From the NCBI RefSeq assembly GCF_000378985.1, contig NZ_KB905370.1, positions 1 through 64,000 of the forward strand: a stretch of 64,000 nt of DNA, given 5' to 3'. This document shows, piece by piece, positions 25,759-34,871 of this stretch. How positions within the stretch are numbered: position 1 is the stretch's first letter; every line of letters begins with the position of its first letter. Under the pieces are notes generated by a model. It saw nothing but the letters and a program-made list of their open reading frames with translations. It was not told where the DNA came from and did not search any database. The translations under genes and the position numbers were made by a program. Source of the DNA: Ensifer sp. BR816. GTDB lineage: Bacteria > Pseudomonadota > Alphaproteobacteria > Rhizobiales > Rhizobiaceae.

Positions 25759-26038
25759 GCACCACCCCGCGTTCGGCAGCGCGCTCCCCTCGGACTTACA
25801 CGCGCATGTTCAAGACAAATAATCTAGTTCTTGTAATTCCTGAAAGATCTGGTGTGAGGAGGCTTGGTGCAAGACCCACGCCGCCCCCGTCCCTCCGTCA
25901 AACCCAAGGCTGACCGCCGGACCGGTCTATGTCAATCGGCGGCGAGTTGCAACGATCCAGATTTCTCTGTTTGTGTGCGCACGATGGCATGTCGAAGATC
26001 GGAATGACCGCGACCGCGCGACGAACGCGGCCATTTTC

Positions 26039-26671
26039 TCAGCTCTTCTGCAGGGCGAGATGGGTGCCTAGTCCGATGAGGGTCACGCCGCCGGCGCGCT
26101 GGACCAGGCGCTGCATGCGACTTGAACGCCTGAGCCTCGACAGAAGCGCGCCGGCCAAGAGGACACAAAGAATATCCGCCGACGAGAACATCAGGTTGAC
26201 GATCGATCCGAGCACGACGAACTGGAGCCAAACGGGAAGCGCCGCCGCCGTGTCGATGAACTGCGGCAGGAAGGCAACGAAGAAGATCGCCGTTTTCGGA
26301 TTGAGAACTTCGACGATGACGCTCTCGAGAAGGGCGCGCCTGCCCGATTTCGCCTGGACCTCCGGCAATGCCACATCGCCTCCACCCTTGGCGCGGAAGA
26401 GCGAAATCCCCATCCAGATGAGATAGCCGGCGCCGGCCAGCTTGACCGCCAGGTAGAGCGTGGGCACGGCATGAAAGAGCGCCGAAAGCCCCGCAGCCGC
26501 TGCCGCGACGTGCACATAGCCGCCGATGTGAATGCCGAGCGTCGCCATCACCCCGGACCAGCGGCCGCGCGCAACGGTCTGCGCCGTCGCATAGAGCATG
26601 GCCGGCCCCGGCACATAGGCGAATACGGCAGTGGTGATGAGAAAGGTGACCAGCAAACCGGTCGACGGCAT
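26039..26671 (-). CDS. LysE family translocator (amino acid/metabolite exporter)
   Basis: A 210-residue inner-membrane protein with six predicted hydrophobic segments. It shows the family pattern PGPAMLYATAQTVARG at the N-terminus, GAGYLIWMGISLFR in the middle and LNPKTAIFFVAFLPQF. Members export lysine, threonine, homoserine or related compounds by proton antiport. It stands alone between the YcaO operon and a helicase gene, with no AsnC or LysR partner next to it, so the substrate is open. Confidence 0.92.
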   Translation of the reverse strand: MPSTGLLVTFLITTAVFAYVPGPAMLYATAQTVARGRWSGVMATLGIHIGGYVHVAAAAAGLSALFHAVPTLYLAVKLAGAGYLIWMGISLFRAKGGGDVALPEVQAKSGRRALLESVIVEVLNPKTAIFFVAFLPQFIDTAAALPVWLQFVVLGSIVNLMFSSADILCVLLAGALLSRLRRSSRMQRLVQRAGGVTLIGLGTHLALQKS

Positions 26672-26708
26672 TCTCGGCTCCTCTCAAGGCAACGCCACTG
26701 CGAAGCAA

Positions 26709-27836
26709 TCACCTGACGATGGTCAACCGCTCCGCCGCGCGGGTAATTGCCGTATAAAGCCAGCGTTCGCGCGTGTCGCGGAAGGCCCAGCTCTCGTCGA
26801 AGAGAACGACATTGTCCCATTGCGAGCCCTGCGCCTTGTGGACAGTCAGCGCGTAGCCGTAGTCGAACTCGTCGTAGCGCTTGCGGGTGGTCCAGGGAAT
26901 CTCGCCCTCGACGTCCTCGAAGGCGGCCTTCAAGAGTTTGATCTTCGCCGCACCGCGATCCATGTCGTCGTCCTCGGGACGGATCATCAGGTTGATCCCC
27001 GCCTTCACCGTCTCCTTCGACGAACTCATCACCTGCCAGAGCGAGCCGTTGAGCAGGCCCTTGGCCGGATCGTTCCTGAGGCACACGAGTTTGTCGCCCG
27101 ATTGCGGATACTCGCTCGTAAAGCCCTTCAGCTCGCGCAGACGCTGGTTGTAGCGCCGCCGCGTCCGGTTGGTGCCGACAAGCACCTGGTCGGCGTCCAG
27201 CACCAGAGGCTGGGTCACCTCGCCCTTCGAGATGATCTGGGCGGTGCCGTAATCGCCATGCATGATCTCCTTGCCCTCGCGCACATGCATGGCGAGCTGG
27301 ATGATCGGGTTGTCGCGCGCCTGGCGGTGGATGTCTGTCAGCAGATAGTCCGGCTCGTGATTGGTGAAATAGCCGCCGCCCGACACCGGCGGCAGCTGAC
27401 CCGGATCGCCGAGCACAAGGATCGGCGTGCCGAAGCTCATCAGGTCCTTGCCGAGTGCCTCGTCGACCATCGAGCATTCGTCGATGATGATCAGCGCCGC
27501 CTTGGCGACCGGGCTCTGGCGGTTGATGGCGAACATCGGCGCGATCGACGTCTTGCCGGTTTCCTCGTCCTCGACCTCCTCCTCGCCGCGCGGTCGGTAG
27601 ATCAGCGAATGTATCGTCTTGGCGTTGCTCGCACCCTTCGAGCGCAGCACCTGCGCGGCCTTGCCGGTGAAGGCCGCAAAGAGCACCTCGCCGTCGACAT
27701 GCTCCGCGAAATGCCGCGCAAGTGTCGTCTTGCCGGTGCCGGCATAGCCGAACAGCCGGAAGAGCGGCGAACGGCCTTCCTTCAGCCAGCGCGAAACGGC
27801 CTTCAGGGCCTCATCCTGTTGCGGAGCGAACTGCAT
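26709..27836 (-). CDS. ATP-dependent RecD-like DNA helicase
   Basis: A 375-residue superfamily 1 helicase of the short RecD2-like type. Motif I is LFGYAGTGKTTLARHF, motif II ALIIIDECSMVDEAL, motif III LVLGDPGQLPPV, and the C-terminal motifs V/VI are DYGYALTVHKAQGSQWDNVVLF and RWLYTAITRAAERLTIV. ATG 27836 (MQFAPQQDEALKAV) is chosen because the motif-bearing domain starts there. The open frame upstream runs antisense over the AbrB gene and is not coding. A role in recombination or repair is likely; no partner gene is adjacent. Confidence 0.92.
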   Translation of the reverse strand: MQFAPQQDEALKAVSRWLKEGRSPLFRLFGYAGTGKTTLARHFAEHVDGEVLFAAFTGKAAQVLRSKGASNAKTIHSLIYRPRGEEEVEDEETGKTSIAPMFAINRQSPVAKAALIIIDECSMVDEALGKDLMSFGTPILVLGDPGQLPPVSGGGYFTNHEPDYLLTDIHRQARDNPIIQLAMHVREGKEIMHGDYGTAQIISKGEVTQPLVLDADQVLVGTNRTRRRYNQRLRELKGFTSEYPQSGDKLVCLRNDPAKGLLNGSLWQVMSSSKETVKAGINLMIRPEDDDMDRGAAKIKLLKAAFEDVEGEIPWTTRKRYDEFDYGYALTVHKAQGSQWDNVVLFDESWAFRDTRERWLYTAITRAAERLTIVR

Positions 27837-28128
27837 CGCCTGCAGTGTCAGGATTCGGTGGCGCGGCGCAAGCCCGGATTTCCATCTACCCATCGATGTG
27901 GACGCTTCGGCGATCACAATGCCGTCGCGCGGCGCCAGCGCGAAATCTTCTGCGGCGGAAGAGGCGTCAATCAGGTCCATGCGCCGTGTGCGGAAGCCCA
28001 CTCTGCGTAAACATCGCGTGTGGCAGTTTCTTGCCGCGGCACCTTGAAACGGCTCGCGCGATGCTGCTAACAACATGGCGGCTGCATACTGTGTGCACGA
28101 GTGCCCCGAATGCCATCCTTGCCGGAGA

Positions 28129-29223
28129 ATGCCCTTGAAGCCGGAACAGCCCGCAACGCCGATGACGCCCGAAAGCACCGGGTTGGGTCGCTTGCCTCGC
28201 ATCTGGCAATGGTGTCTGCTGGCCGTGCTTTCCGTGACCTTCGCCGCCCTTCTTGAATTCGCGGGCATTCCGGCCGGGCTTCTGATGGGCCCGATGGTTG
28301 CCGGCGCGCTCATCGGCATGAGCGGCGGGACGATCCGCCTGCCCCGCCAGTTCTTCTTCTGTGTCCAGTTCGTCCTGGCGATGATGATCGCCGGCTCGGT
28401 GCGACCCGATCTCTTCGCGACCTTTTCCAGCAATTGGCCGCTCTTCCTCGCGGTCATCCTGTCCGTGATCGGCGTCAGCACGCTCTGCGGCTGGACGATC
28501 ACCCGGATGCGCATCCTGCCGGGAACGACGGCGATATGGGGCTCTTCGGCCGGAGCCGCCTCGACCATGCTGCTCATGGCCGATGCCTATGGCGCGGACG
28601 CCCGTCTCGTTGCCTTCATGCAATATCTGCGGGTCGTCTTCGTCGCCGGCACCGCGACGGTGGTCGCACATCTCTGGGTCAGCGGCGCGGAGGCCGAGGC
28701 CGCGACCCGCTGGTTTGCACCGGTCGCCGGCCTGCCCTTCCTCGCCACGCTCGCCGTCGGTGTCGGCGGCGGCTTGCTCGGCAAGGTACTGCGCGTGCCG
28801 GCCGGCGCCTTCCTCGTCCCTTTCGCCATCGGTTCGGCGCTTAATGTTTCCGGTGCCCTGACGATCGAACTGCCGCAATGGCTGCTGGCGCTTTCCTTTG
28901 CGCTGCTTGGCTGGAACATCGGGCTGAGCTTCACCCGCAGCATCATCGCTCATGCGCGCCGCGCCTTCGTGCCGACGGTCGTCTCCATCCTCGTTCTGAT
29001 GGGGTTTTCCGGCTCGCTCGCATTGCTGCTCACCAAGGCGGCCGGTATCGATCCGCTGACGGCCTATCTCGCCACCAGCCCCGGCGGCCTCGATTCCATT
29101 GCCGTCATCGCCGCCTCGAGCGATGTCGATCTTCCCTTCGTCATGGCGCTGCAGACCGCGCGGCTGTTGATCATCACGCTGATTGGCCCCGTCCTCGCCC
29201 GCTTTGTCGCCGACCGCGCCTGA
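28129..29223 (+). CDS. AbrB-family (AbrB/ammonia monooxygenase-annotated) membrane protein
   Basis: A 364-residue integral membrane protein with about ten hydrophobic segments. It has the internal-repeat pattern of the AbrB family: AGIPAGLLMGPMVAGALIGMSGGTIRLPR, TRMRILPGTTAIWGSSAGAASTML, and in the second half ATSPGGLDSIAVIAASSDVDLPFVMALQTARLLIITLIGP. The similarity of the two halves is typical. The family name is historical and does not mean ammonia oxidation. It may act as a regulator or transporter. The start is uncertain: 28129 or the in-frame ATG at 28162. Confidence 0.86.
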   Translation: MPLKPEQPATPMTPESTGLGRLPRIWQWCLLAVLSVTFAALLEFAGIPAGLLMGPMVAGALIGMSGGTIRLPRQFFFCVQFVLAMMIAGSVRPDLFATFSSNWPLFLAVILSVIGVSTLCGWTITRMRILPGTTAIWGSSAGAASTMLLMADAYGADARLVAFMQYLRVVFVAGTATVVAHLWVSGAEAEAATRWFAPVAGLPFLATLAVGVGGGLLGKVLRVPAGAFLVPFAIGSALNVSGALTIELPQWLLALSFALLGWNIGLSFTRSIIAHARRAFVPTVVSILVLMGFSGSLALLLTKAAGIDPLTAYLATSPGGLDSIAVIAASSDVDLPFVMALQTARLLIITLIGPVLARFVADRA

Positions 29224-29390
29224 CATCCGACCGCACCGTCCTCACAACGTGGGCGAGTAGGGAATAAATCCAGCACCATTCGTGTCTCATGCCTGAACCT
29301 GGAACCGGTTCCGCGTAGCGCCCACCGCCGGCCAGCCGTCGGAAGCATGGCGCTGCGCGACCTTCATCAGATCGAGGAGGGATTGCTCCC

Positions 29391-29765
29391 ATGAAAACGT
29401 TCGCAATGGCCATTGCCATTTCATTTGCCGCAACAGCCTCGGCACTCGCCGCGCCGCCGGTCAAGACCGTCGAGAGCGAAAAGGGCCCGGTCCTCGCCGC
29501 GGCGAACGGCATGACGCTTTACACATACAAAGACGACCAGAAGGGCGTCTCCAGCTGCTATGATCAATGCGCGAAGAACTGGCCGCCCTTCATGGTGGAA
29601 GGCGACGCAATGGCCGAAGGTGCCTATTCGATCGTCGAGCGCAAGGACGGCAGCAAGCAATGGGCCAAGGACGGAATGCCGCTCTATTTCTGGGTCAAGG
29701 ACAAGAAGATGGGCGACATCACCGGGGATGGCGTGAAGGGCGAATGGGATGTCGCGCGGCCATGA
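29391..29765 (+). CDS. secreted COG4315-type protein with Yx(FWY)xxD-like repeats
   Basis: A 124-residue protein with a clear signal peptide (MKTFAMAIAISFAATASALAA). Two repeats follow, with GMTLYTYKDDQ and GMPLYFWVKDKKMGDITGDGV, the signature of the predicted lipoprotein/secreted repeat family COG4315; the lipid cysteine is absent here. CYDQCAKNWPPF between the repeats carries two conserved cysteines. GAGGAGGGA precedes the ATG at 29391. The ECF sigma gene begins inside its last codons (overlap 17 bp), so the three genes form one unit. A role in envelope stress is inferred from that context. Confidence 0.88.
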   Translation: MKTFAMAIAISFAATASALAAPPVKTVESEKGPVLAAANGMTLYTYKDDQKGVSSCYDQCAKNWPPFMVEGDAMAEGAYSIVERKDGSKQWAKDGMPLYFWVKDKKMGDITGDGVKGEWDVARP

Positions 29766-30303
29766 CGGTTCGGATGCTGGCGCGGGCGCGGATGCGTCCG
29801 CGCCCGACGCCTTTGAAGAGGACGTTCTGGCCCTGATGCCCGCGCTCAGGCGCTATTCGCGCAGTCTCGCCCGGTCCGATTCGGACGGCGACGATCTTCT
29901 GCAGGATTGCGTCGAGAAGGTGCTGACGCGCCGCCGGCAATGGCGAGGCGTGAACCTGCGCGCCTGGGCCTTTACGATCATGACGAACCTCTACCGCAAC
30001 CACCATCGCCATCGCGCCCGGCATCCCGAGGTCGACTACGAGGAAGGGCTCAGTCTCGTTGCCGAAGAGCAAGGCGCCGACCCTTTGCAGCGCCGCCGGC
30101 TCGAACGGGCGCTGGACCGGCTCTCTCCGGAAAACCGCGCGGTGCTGATGCTCGTGGTGATCGAGGGTTACCGCTATCAGGATGTCGCGGAGATGATGGT
30201 TATTCCGATCGGCACGGTGATGTCGCGCCTGTCGCGCGCCCGTCGCCAACTTGCCGAAGCGATGAAGGACGACAACGTAGTTGCCCTGCGGAGACCGAAA
30301 TGA
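29749..30303 (+). CDS. ECF-type RNA polymerase sigma factor
   Basis: A 184-residue sigma factor. Region 2 is in LMPALRRYSRSLARSDSDGDDLLQDCVEKVL and LRAWAFTIMTNLYRNHHRH. Region 4 is in LDRLSPENRAVLMLVVIEGYRYQDVAEMMVIPIGTVMSRLSRARRQL. It overlaps the secreted repeat gene before it and shares ATGA with the anti-sigma gene after it. This order fits a small autonomously regulated unit. The signal is not visible in the sequence. Confidence 0.93.
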   Translation: MSRGHDGSDAGAGADASAPDAFEEDVLALMPALRRYSRSLARSDSDGDDLLQDCVEKVLTRRRQWRGVNLRAWAFTIMTNLYRNHHRHRARHPEVDYEEGLSLVAEEQGADPLQRRRLERALDRLSPENRAVLMLVVIEGYRYQDVAEMMVIPIGTVMSRLSRARRQLAEAMKDDNVVALRRPK

Positions 30304-31118
30304 CGGATGAATTCGACACAGTCTCCGAAGACGATCTGCACGCCTATGTCGACGGCCAGCTCAGCCAGCCGGAACGGGAGCGTATCGAAGCCTGGCTGGA
30401 AAAACACCCAGCCCGCGCCCAAGAGGTACGCGAATGGCAGACGCAGGCGGCGGCGTTGCAAGAGCACTTCGCACCCTATGCGCGCGGCGACGAAGGCGAC
30501 CGGGCGCTGGTTTCCGTCCGTCGACGTAGAAATCAGGGCGGCGTGGATTCAGGCCCGACCCCCATGTTCCGGCGCATCGCTGCCGGTCTGCTGATCTTCG
30601 CCGCAGGCGCTCTTGCCGGCATGTATACCCCCGGCATCCTCGCCCCGGTTCGGTCACCTGAGATGGCTGCGAGCCCCGACAGCCTTCCCCGCCAGGCGCA
30701 ATCGGCCTTCCTCGTCTACGCAAGTGAGGTGCGCCATCCGGTCGAGGTCGGGGCCGATCAACAGGCCCATCTCGCCACCTGGCTCGGCAAGCGTCTCGAT
30801 TACGGATTGAAGATCCCCGATCTCGCGGCGCTCGGGTTCTCGCTCGTCGGCGGTAGGCTCATCCCCGTCAACGGAACGGCGGGCGCCATGCTGATGTACG
30901 AGGATGGTACCGGCCAGCGGCTAACCGTGCTTCTCGGCCGCAACCGGGACAATCGCGAAACGAGCTTCCGTATTGCGAGCCAGGGCGGCAGCCTGGAAAC
31001 CTTCTACTGGATCGACGGCGAGATCGGCTACGCCGTCACCGGCGAAGTGCCGCGCAGCCTCCTGCAGAAAGTCGCCGACGAATGCTATCGGCAATTCGAG
31101 GGGGCGGAGGCATCTTAG
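30300..31118 (+). CDS. transmembrane anti-sigma factor
   Basis: A 272-residue protein. Residues about 1-60 (SEDDLHAYVDGQLSQPERERIEAWLEKHP) form the N-terminal sigma-binding helices common to anti-sigma factors. A single membrane segment lies at about residues 95-115 (IAAGLLIFAAGALAGMYTPG). The remaining 150 residues would be periplasmic and have a beta-rich pattern (VEVGADQQAHLATWLGKRLDYGLKIPDLAALGFSLVGGRLI) seen in ECF-linked anti-sigma proteins. The ATG at 30300 overlaps the sigma stop, giving coupled synthesis. Confidence 0.92.
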   Translation: MTDEFDTVSEDDLHAYVDGQLSQPERERIEAWLEKHPARAQEVREWQTQAAALQEHFAPYARGDEGDRALVSVRRRRNQGGVDSGPTPMFRRIAAGLLIFAAGALAGMYTPGILAPVRSPEMAASPDSLPRQAQSAFLVYASEVRHPVEVGADQQAHLATWLGKRLDYGLKIPDLAALGFSLVGGRLIPVNGTAGAMLMYEDGTGQRLTVLLGRNRDNRETSFRIASQGGSLETFYWIDGEIGYAVTGEVPRSLLQKVADECYRQFEGAEAS

Positions 31119-31130
31119 AGCGGGATGCGC

Positions 31131-31514
31131 TCACTTGCGTTCACGCCGCCGCGGGTCGTTTTCGAGGGCGATCGGCTTCCCATGCGGCGTGGCTTCGGCA
31201 GCACGCTGCCAGCTTCGGACGAGCGCCTCGAGCTCCGGGCCGGACGTGATGGAAAGCGCCGCGACCAGATGGCTGAGCGCCGCCACCCAGCAATCATAGT
31301 AGTCGATGCCGTCCGCCTTTCGGTTGGGCTTGTGGAGTTCGGCCGAGAGCGCCTCGGCCCATTCGCTCCAGGAGAACACGCCCTGCTCATGGAGCCTGAC
31401 GGTCATGGCGAAGGCGGCCGCCTGCCAGGGCTCGGCAAAGACCGGATCGCCGTCCGCCGATTTCGGCAATTGGGCGGAGGCAACCAGCGGCGATGTGGTG
31501 TTACACGCGCTCAA
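31131..31514 (-). CDS. nitrile hydratase accessory protein
   Basis: A 127-residue protein with the P14K/NhlE-like pattern FAEPWQAAAFAMTVRLHEQGVFSWSEWAEALSAEL and IDYYDCWVAALSHLV. It helps insert cobalt into, and modify, the alpha subunit. It overlaps the end of the beta-subunit gene. A TTG at 31514 preceded by GGGAGAG is the best start, but an ATG at 31532 is also in frame. It closes a three-gene operon alpha-beta-accessory. Confidence 0.88.
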   Translation of the reverse strand: MSACNTTSPLVASAQLPKSADGDPVFAEPWQAAAFAMTVRLHEQGVFSWSEWAEALSAELHKPNRKADGIDYYDCWVAALSHLVAALSITSGPELEALVRSWQRAAEATPHGKPIALENDPRRRERK

Positions 31515-32160
31515 GATAGCTCTCCCAGGCATCGATGGAGACGGTCAGGGTCGGATCTGCGCCCTCGCCCCAGATCTCGCCGCCGTCAAAGACGACCGTG
31601 TAGACCCATTGCGGATTCTCGCCCTTGCCGTGGGCGTTGTCGTCCGGGAAAACGAAACTGCCCTGCACCGCTTCCACTACGCCGACCTTGGCGCGGGCAT
31701 AGCGCGGCAGGCGCGTATGAGTCTCCGGATTGAAGTTCTTCGTGCGCACGGTTTCCCCGACGACGAAACGCGGCGGCGTCTGCACCGGCCGATCGCAGGG
31801 GCCGCCCCTGGCGAGCACGCCCGCAACCATTTCCGCCTTCAGAATCCGCTTCGGCGTGGCGCCCGCCTGAAGTCCATGGCCGGCATCGAGCTCCTCCTGG
31901 GTCACAAAGCCATGGCGCTTCAGCAGCGTTTCCAGCGCCCGGGTCCAGATCTCGTAGTAGCTTGCCGCAAGATAGGTCGCCGGCGGCAGGCTTTCGCGCG
32001 CATGCCGGCTCTCATCGATCGTCCAGGCACCAAAGGCACCGCAGGAGAGCGTGATACCGAGAGCCCGCTTCTCCCATTCCGCATGAAAATAGGGCTCGTC
32101 CTTTTCCGGCGCGATCGGGCCAAGACCGTGCTGGCCGCCAAGATCATGCGGTCCGTTCAT
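31501..32160 (-). CDS. nitrile hydratase subunit beta
   Basis: A 219-residue protein beginning [16 protein letters not shown], the conserved N-terminus of the beta subunit. Other motifs are [20 protein letters not shown] and the C-terminal SH3-like part with [29 protein letters not shown]. It forms the active heterodimer with the alpha subunit in the cytoplasm, turning nitriles to amides. The ATG overlaps the alpha stop by 4 bp. Confidence 0.96.
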   Translation of the reverse strand: MNGPHDLGGQHGLGPIAPEKDEPYFHAEWEKRALGITLSCGAFGAWTIDESRHARESLPPATYLAASYYEIWTRALETLLKRHGFVTQEELDAGHGLQAGATPKRILKAEMVAGVLARGGPCDRPVQTPPRFVVGETVRTKNFNPETHTRLPRYARAKVGVVEAVQGSFVFPDDNAHGKGENPQWVYTVVFDGGEIWGEGADPTLTVSIDAWESYLERV

Positions 32161-32789
32161 CGCCCGGCCTCCGGTGACAATGCCAGTCCGGTACCGATCA
32201 TCGAGTCACGCGTGACAAGATCGGCCAGCGCCTCGTCGTCAAGACCTTCGGTACCATCGGGCCGTTCGGGCACCACGATATAGCGCAGCTCCGCCGTCGA
32301 ATCCCAAACGCGGATTTTCTTGTCCGCCGGCAGTGCAAGTCCGAATTCGGCAAGCACGCCACGTGGATCAATGACGGCGCGCGAGCGATAGGACGGCGCC
32401 TTGTACCAGACGGGCGGTAAGCCGAGCACCGCCCAGGGATAGCAGGAGCAGAGCGTGCAGACGACGAGATTGTGGGTGTCTGGCGTGTTGAACACGGCGC
32501 GCATATGCTCGCCCTGCCGGCCGGTAAAGCCGAGGCTGGCGATCGCAGCGGTTGCGTCGCGCTTCAGCCAGTCGGAAAAGCCCGCATCGCTCCAAGCCTT
32601 GGCGACGACGCGGGCGCCGTTTCGCGGCCCGACCTTGGTCTCGTAGGTTTCGACAATCGCGTCGATCGCCGCCGGGTCGATCAGCCCCTTTCGCGTCAGC
32701 ACCGTTTCGAGCGCCTTCACCCGCGCTTCCATATCGGTGAAATGATTGTCGGGGTGATGGTCGTCATGGCCATGATCATGCCCGGACAT
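32157..32789 (-). CDS. nitrile hydratase subunit alpha, cobalt type
   Basis: A 210-residue catalytic subunit. The metal motif [10 protein letters not shown] has the cysteine ligands at 111, 114 and 116. The C-T-L-C-S-C form, not C-S-L-C-S-C, marks a cobalt enzyme. Cysteines 114 and 116 would be oxidised post-translationally. The N-terminus is unusually His- and Asp-rich ([13 protein letters not shown]), which could hold metal for the active site. The alpha-beta-accessory order is typical. Physiologically it may process plant or IAA-pathway nitriles, which is an inference. Confidence 0.96.
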   Translation of the reverse strand: MSGHDHGHDDHHPDNHFTDMEARVKALETVLTRKGLIDPAAIDAIVETYETKVGPRNGARVVAKAWSDAGFSDWLKRDATAAIASLGFTGRQGEHMRAVFNTPDTHNLVVCTLCSCYPWAVLGLPPVWYKAPSYRSRAVIDPRGVLAEFGLALPADKKIRVWDSTAELRYIVVPERPDGTEGLDDEALADLVTRDSMIGTGLALSPEAGR

Positions 32790-32868
32790 CCCGTCGCTCC
32801 TCTGCCGGAAACCCGTTTCTTTCTAATGTATTGGGGCGGAAATCGGAATCAATATTTCAAGAGCTTCT

Positions 32869-33462
32869 CTATTTTAGCATCGGCCAGAGGCTGACAACGA
32901 GCAGCACGGCCATGGTGATGTTGAACCATTTGAGCCGGACCGGCTCGGACAGCCATTGCCTCAGCGCAGAACCGAAGCCGGCCCAGGTCGACACGCTCGG
33001 AACGTTGACCAGTGCAAAGACGAGACCGACGATGAGCACGCTCACGAGATAGTTTCCACTGCTCGTATAGGTCGCCATCGCCGAGACGGCCATCACCCAG
33101 GCCTTCGGATTGACCCATTGGAAGGCGGCCGCCTGCAGGAAGGTCATGGGCGCAGCACCCGCCTTGCCCTCGCCAAGCGAACGTGAGGATCCGATCTTCC
33201 AGGCGATCCAGACGAGATAGGCACCGCCGGCGAATTTCATCGCGGTATAGAGAAGCGGCATGGAGTGAAGCAGCGCACCAAGCCCCAGGCCGACTGCGAT
33301 CAACAGGACGAAGAAGCCGCCGCCGATACCAAGCATATGCGGGATCGTACGCGCAAACCCGAAATTCACGCCCGAGGCAAACAGCATCATGTTGTTCGGG
33401 CCTGGCGTAATCGATGTGGTGAAAGCGAATAGAAACAGCGCCAGAAGCGTATCCGGTTGCAT
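32869..33462 (-). CDS. LysE family translocator
   Basis: A 197-residue inner-membrane exporter with six hydrophobic segments. It has TPGPNNMMLFASGVNFGFARTIPHMLGI near the start, GGAYLVWIAWKI and FQWVNPKAWVMAVSAMATY. It differs in sequence from the other LysE protein at 26039-26671. Upstream, on the same strand, are a 15-bp perfect palindrome and a structured region ending in a terminator, so its expression is probably controlled there. The exported compound is unknown. Confidence 0.92.
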   Translation of the reverse strand: MQPDTLLALFLFAFTTSITPGPNNMMLFASGVNFGFARTIPHMLGIGGGFFVLLIAVGLGLGALLHSMPLLYTAMKFAGGAYLVWIAWKIGSSRSLGEGKAGAAPMTFLQAAAFQWVNPKAWVMAVSAMATYTSSGNYLVSVLIVGLVFALVNVPSVSTWAGFGSALRQWLSEPVRLKWFNITMAVLLVVSLWPMLK

Positions 33463-33521
33463 GCATTCCTCCCGAACGTCGATCGGAGAACGGCGACGGA
33501 ACCCGCATTCTCACATCAAAC

Positions 33522-33556
33522 TCGCATTTAGGTCAGGTTAGCTGACCTAAATGCGA
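33522..33556. promoter_or_regulatory. perfect 15-bp inverted repeat upstream of the LysE gene
   Basis: TCGCATTTAGGTCAG (33522-33536), five bases, then its exact reverse complement (33542-33556). It lies 60 bp before the LysE start codon. It could be an operator for a dimeric regulator or a hairpin in the 5' leader. No T run follows on either strand, so it is not a terminator. Confidence 0.75.
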
Positions 33557-33618
33557 AGGCCAGGAAAAACTTGTCATGGTCACAAACCGATGTGTCGCCG
33601 CCGTCAGATTTCCAGGCA

Positions 33619-33648
33619 ACAAAAAAGGCCGGGCGAAAACCCGACCTT
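33619..33648 (-). terminator. rho-independent terminator on the minus strand
   Basis: Read on the minus strand: AAGGTCGGG, a six-base loop, CCCGGCCTT, then TTTT. It lies 157 bp before the LysE start and about 140 bp downstream of AT-rich sequence on the same strand. It ends a transcript that is not an obvious protein gene. Confidence 0.8.
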
Positions 33649-33763
33649 CCTCGTCATCTCGACCTGCCGATGCCAGTACATCCGTGGTCAAAGGCAGGGA
33701 GATGACATCCGTTGAGCGAACGTCCCGTCCCAAAATGGCCCGCCTTGCGTCTCCGCAAAACAT
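33619..33763 (-). ncRNA. candidate structured RNA or leader ahead of the LysE gene
   Basis: Directly before the terminator (minus strand) lies a strong hairpin. Its GTCATCTC/GAGATGAC stem (33699-33706 with 33653-33660) is continued by CTGCC/GGCAG. The frames through it look non-coding. It could be a small RNA of about 100-200 nt or a conditional leader of the exporter gene. The 5' end is not known; the coordinate given is approximate. Confidence 0.45.
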
Positions 33764-33978
33764 ATCCAGCCGACCTCGGGAGGATCTAGCAACATCGCGC
33801 CTTGGCGCAAAGAACGTCGCCGCTCAACATCGATGAGCCGCATGTAGTGAGCCAATGTGTTCTCCGCAAGGCGTAGCGCGGCATTTTTTCAATCTGGTCT
33901 CCCGTCGCCCGCAGATCATGGACTTTTTCCGCCCGGGTCCCATTTTGTCATCGTCAGAAGCGAGCGAGGGCGTATGTC

Positions 33979-34824
33979 ATGCACGATCCGGTCCCGGCCA
34001 CGACTTTCCCCGACGGGCGTAAGGTCCCGGTCCTCGGCCAGGGAACCTGGCGGATGGGCGAGAACCGCACCAAGGCTGCCGACGAAATCCGCAGCCTGCA
34101 GCTTGGCCTCGATCTCGGCATGACGCTGATTGACACGGCCGAAATGTACGGCGACGGCGCCGCCGAGCGGGTTGTCGGCGAAGCGGTCAGCGGCCGCCGC
34201 GACGAGGCATTCATCGTCAGCAAGGTTCTGCCCTCCAATGCCAGCCGATCAGGCACGCTCGCCGCCTGCGAGCGCAGCCTGCGCAATCTCGGCACCGACC
34301 GCATCGACCTCTATCTCCTGCATTGGCGCGGTGGCCATCCGCTCGCCGAAACCGTCGCCGCATTCGAAGACCTGAAGAAGGCGGGCAAGATCCTAGCCTG
34401 GGGCGTTTCGAACTTCGACCTCGACGATATGAAGGAATTGCAGTCTGCGCCGGACGGCGGCAACGTCGCGGCGAACCAGGTGCTCTACAATCTCGCCCGC
34501 CGCGGCATCGAGTACGACCTCTTGCCCTGGTGCCGGGACCGTGGCGTGCCGATCATGGCCTATTCGCCGCTCGATGAAGGGCGACTGCTCCACGATGCCG
34601 ACCTGGTTCATATCGCCAAAGCGCACCAGGCAACCCCCGCTCAGGTCGCCCTTGCCTTTTTGAAGACTCGCTCCGGCGTGATCTCGATCCCGAAGACCGG
34701 TTCGCCCGAACGCGCCCGCGAAAACCGCCAGGCGATGGATATCCACCTCACAGCCGAAAATCTCAGTGAACTCGACCGCGTCTTTCCGCCGCCGAGGAAG
34801 AAGATGCGGCTGGAGGTTATTTGA
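33979..34824 (+). CDS. aldo/keto reductase
   Basis: A 281-residue TIM-barrel NADPH-dependent reductase. It has [10 protein letters not shown] at the start and catalytic tetrad regions [22 protein letters not shown] (Asp, Tyr), [12 protein letters not shown] (Lys) and [12 protein letters not shown] (His). The cofactor-binding end is [19 protein letters not shown]. It is close to the E. coli YeaE/YghZ-like group. It stands alone, followed by a palindromic repeat. GAGGG precedes ATG 33979. The substrate is not defined. Confidence 0.93.
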   Translation: MHDPVPATTFPDGRKVPVLGQGTWRMGENRTKAADEIRSLQLGLDLGMTLIDTAEMYGDGAAERVVGEAVSGRRDEAFIVSKVLPSNASRSGTLAACERSLRNLGTDRIDLYLLHWRGGHPLAETVAAFEDLKKAGKILAWGVSNFDLDDMKELQSAPDGGNVAANQVLYNLARRGIEYDLLPWCRDRGVPIMAYSPLDEGRLLHDADLVHIAKAHQATPAQVALAFLKTRSGVISIPKTGSPERARENRQAMDIHLTAENLSELDRVFPPPRKKMRLEVI

Positions 34825-34871
34825 GAACACAGGGAGGTAGCCTTGCCCAAACGAGCTTCATGGGAAAAATA

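Noticed and set aside
27837..28577. Upstream extension of the RecD-like helicase frame
   Set aside because: It runs antisense across the start of the AbrB-family gene, lacks helicase similarity, and homologues begin at MQFAPQQDEAL (27836).
27967..29226. A 419-codon frame antisense to the AbrB-family gene
   Set aside because: Its composition is dominated by Arg, Gly, Asp and Gln. The opposite strand encodes a clear multi-spanning membrane protein.
33533..33763. A 76-codon minus-strand frame upstream of the LysE gene
   Set aside because: It crosses the terminator and half of the 15-bp palindrome and shows no domain; a non-coding reading fits better.
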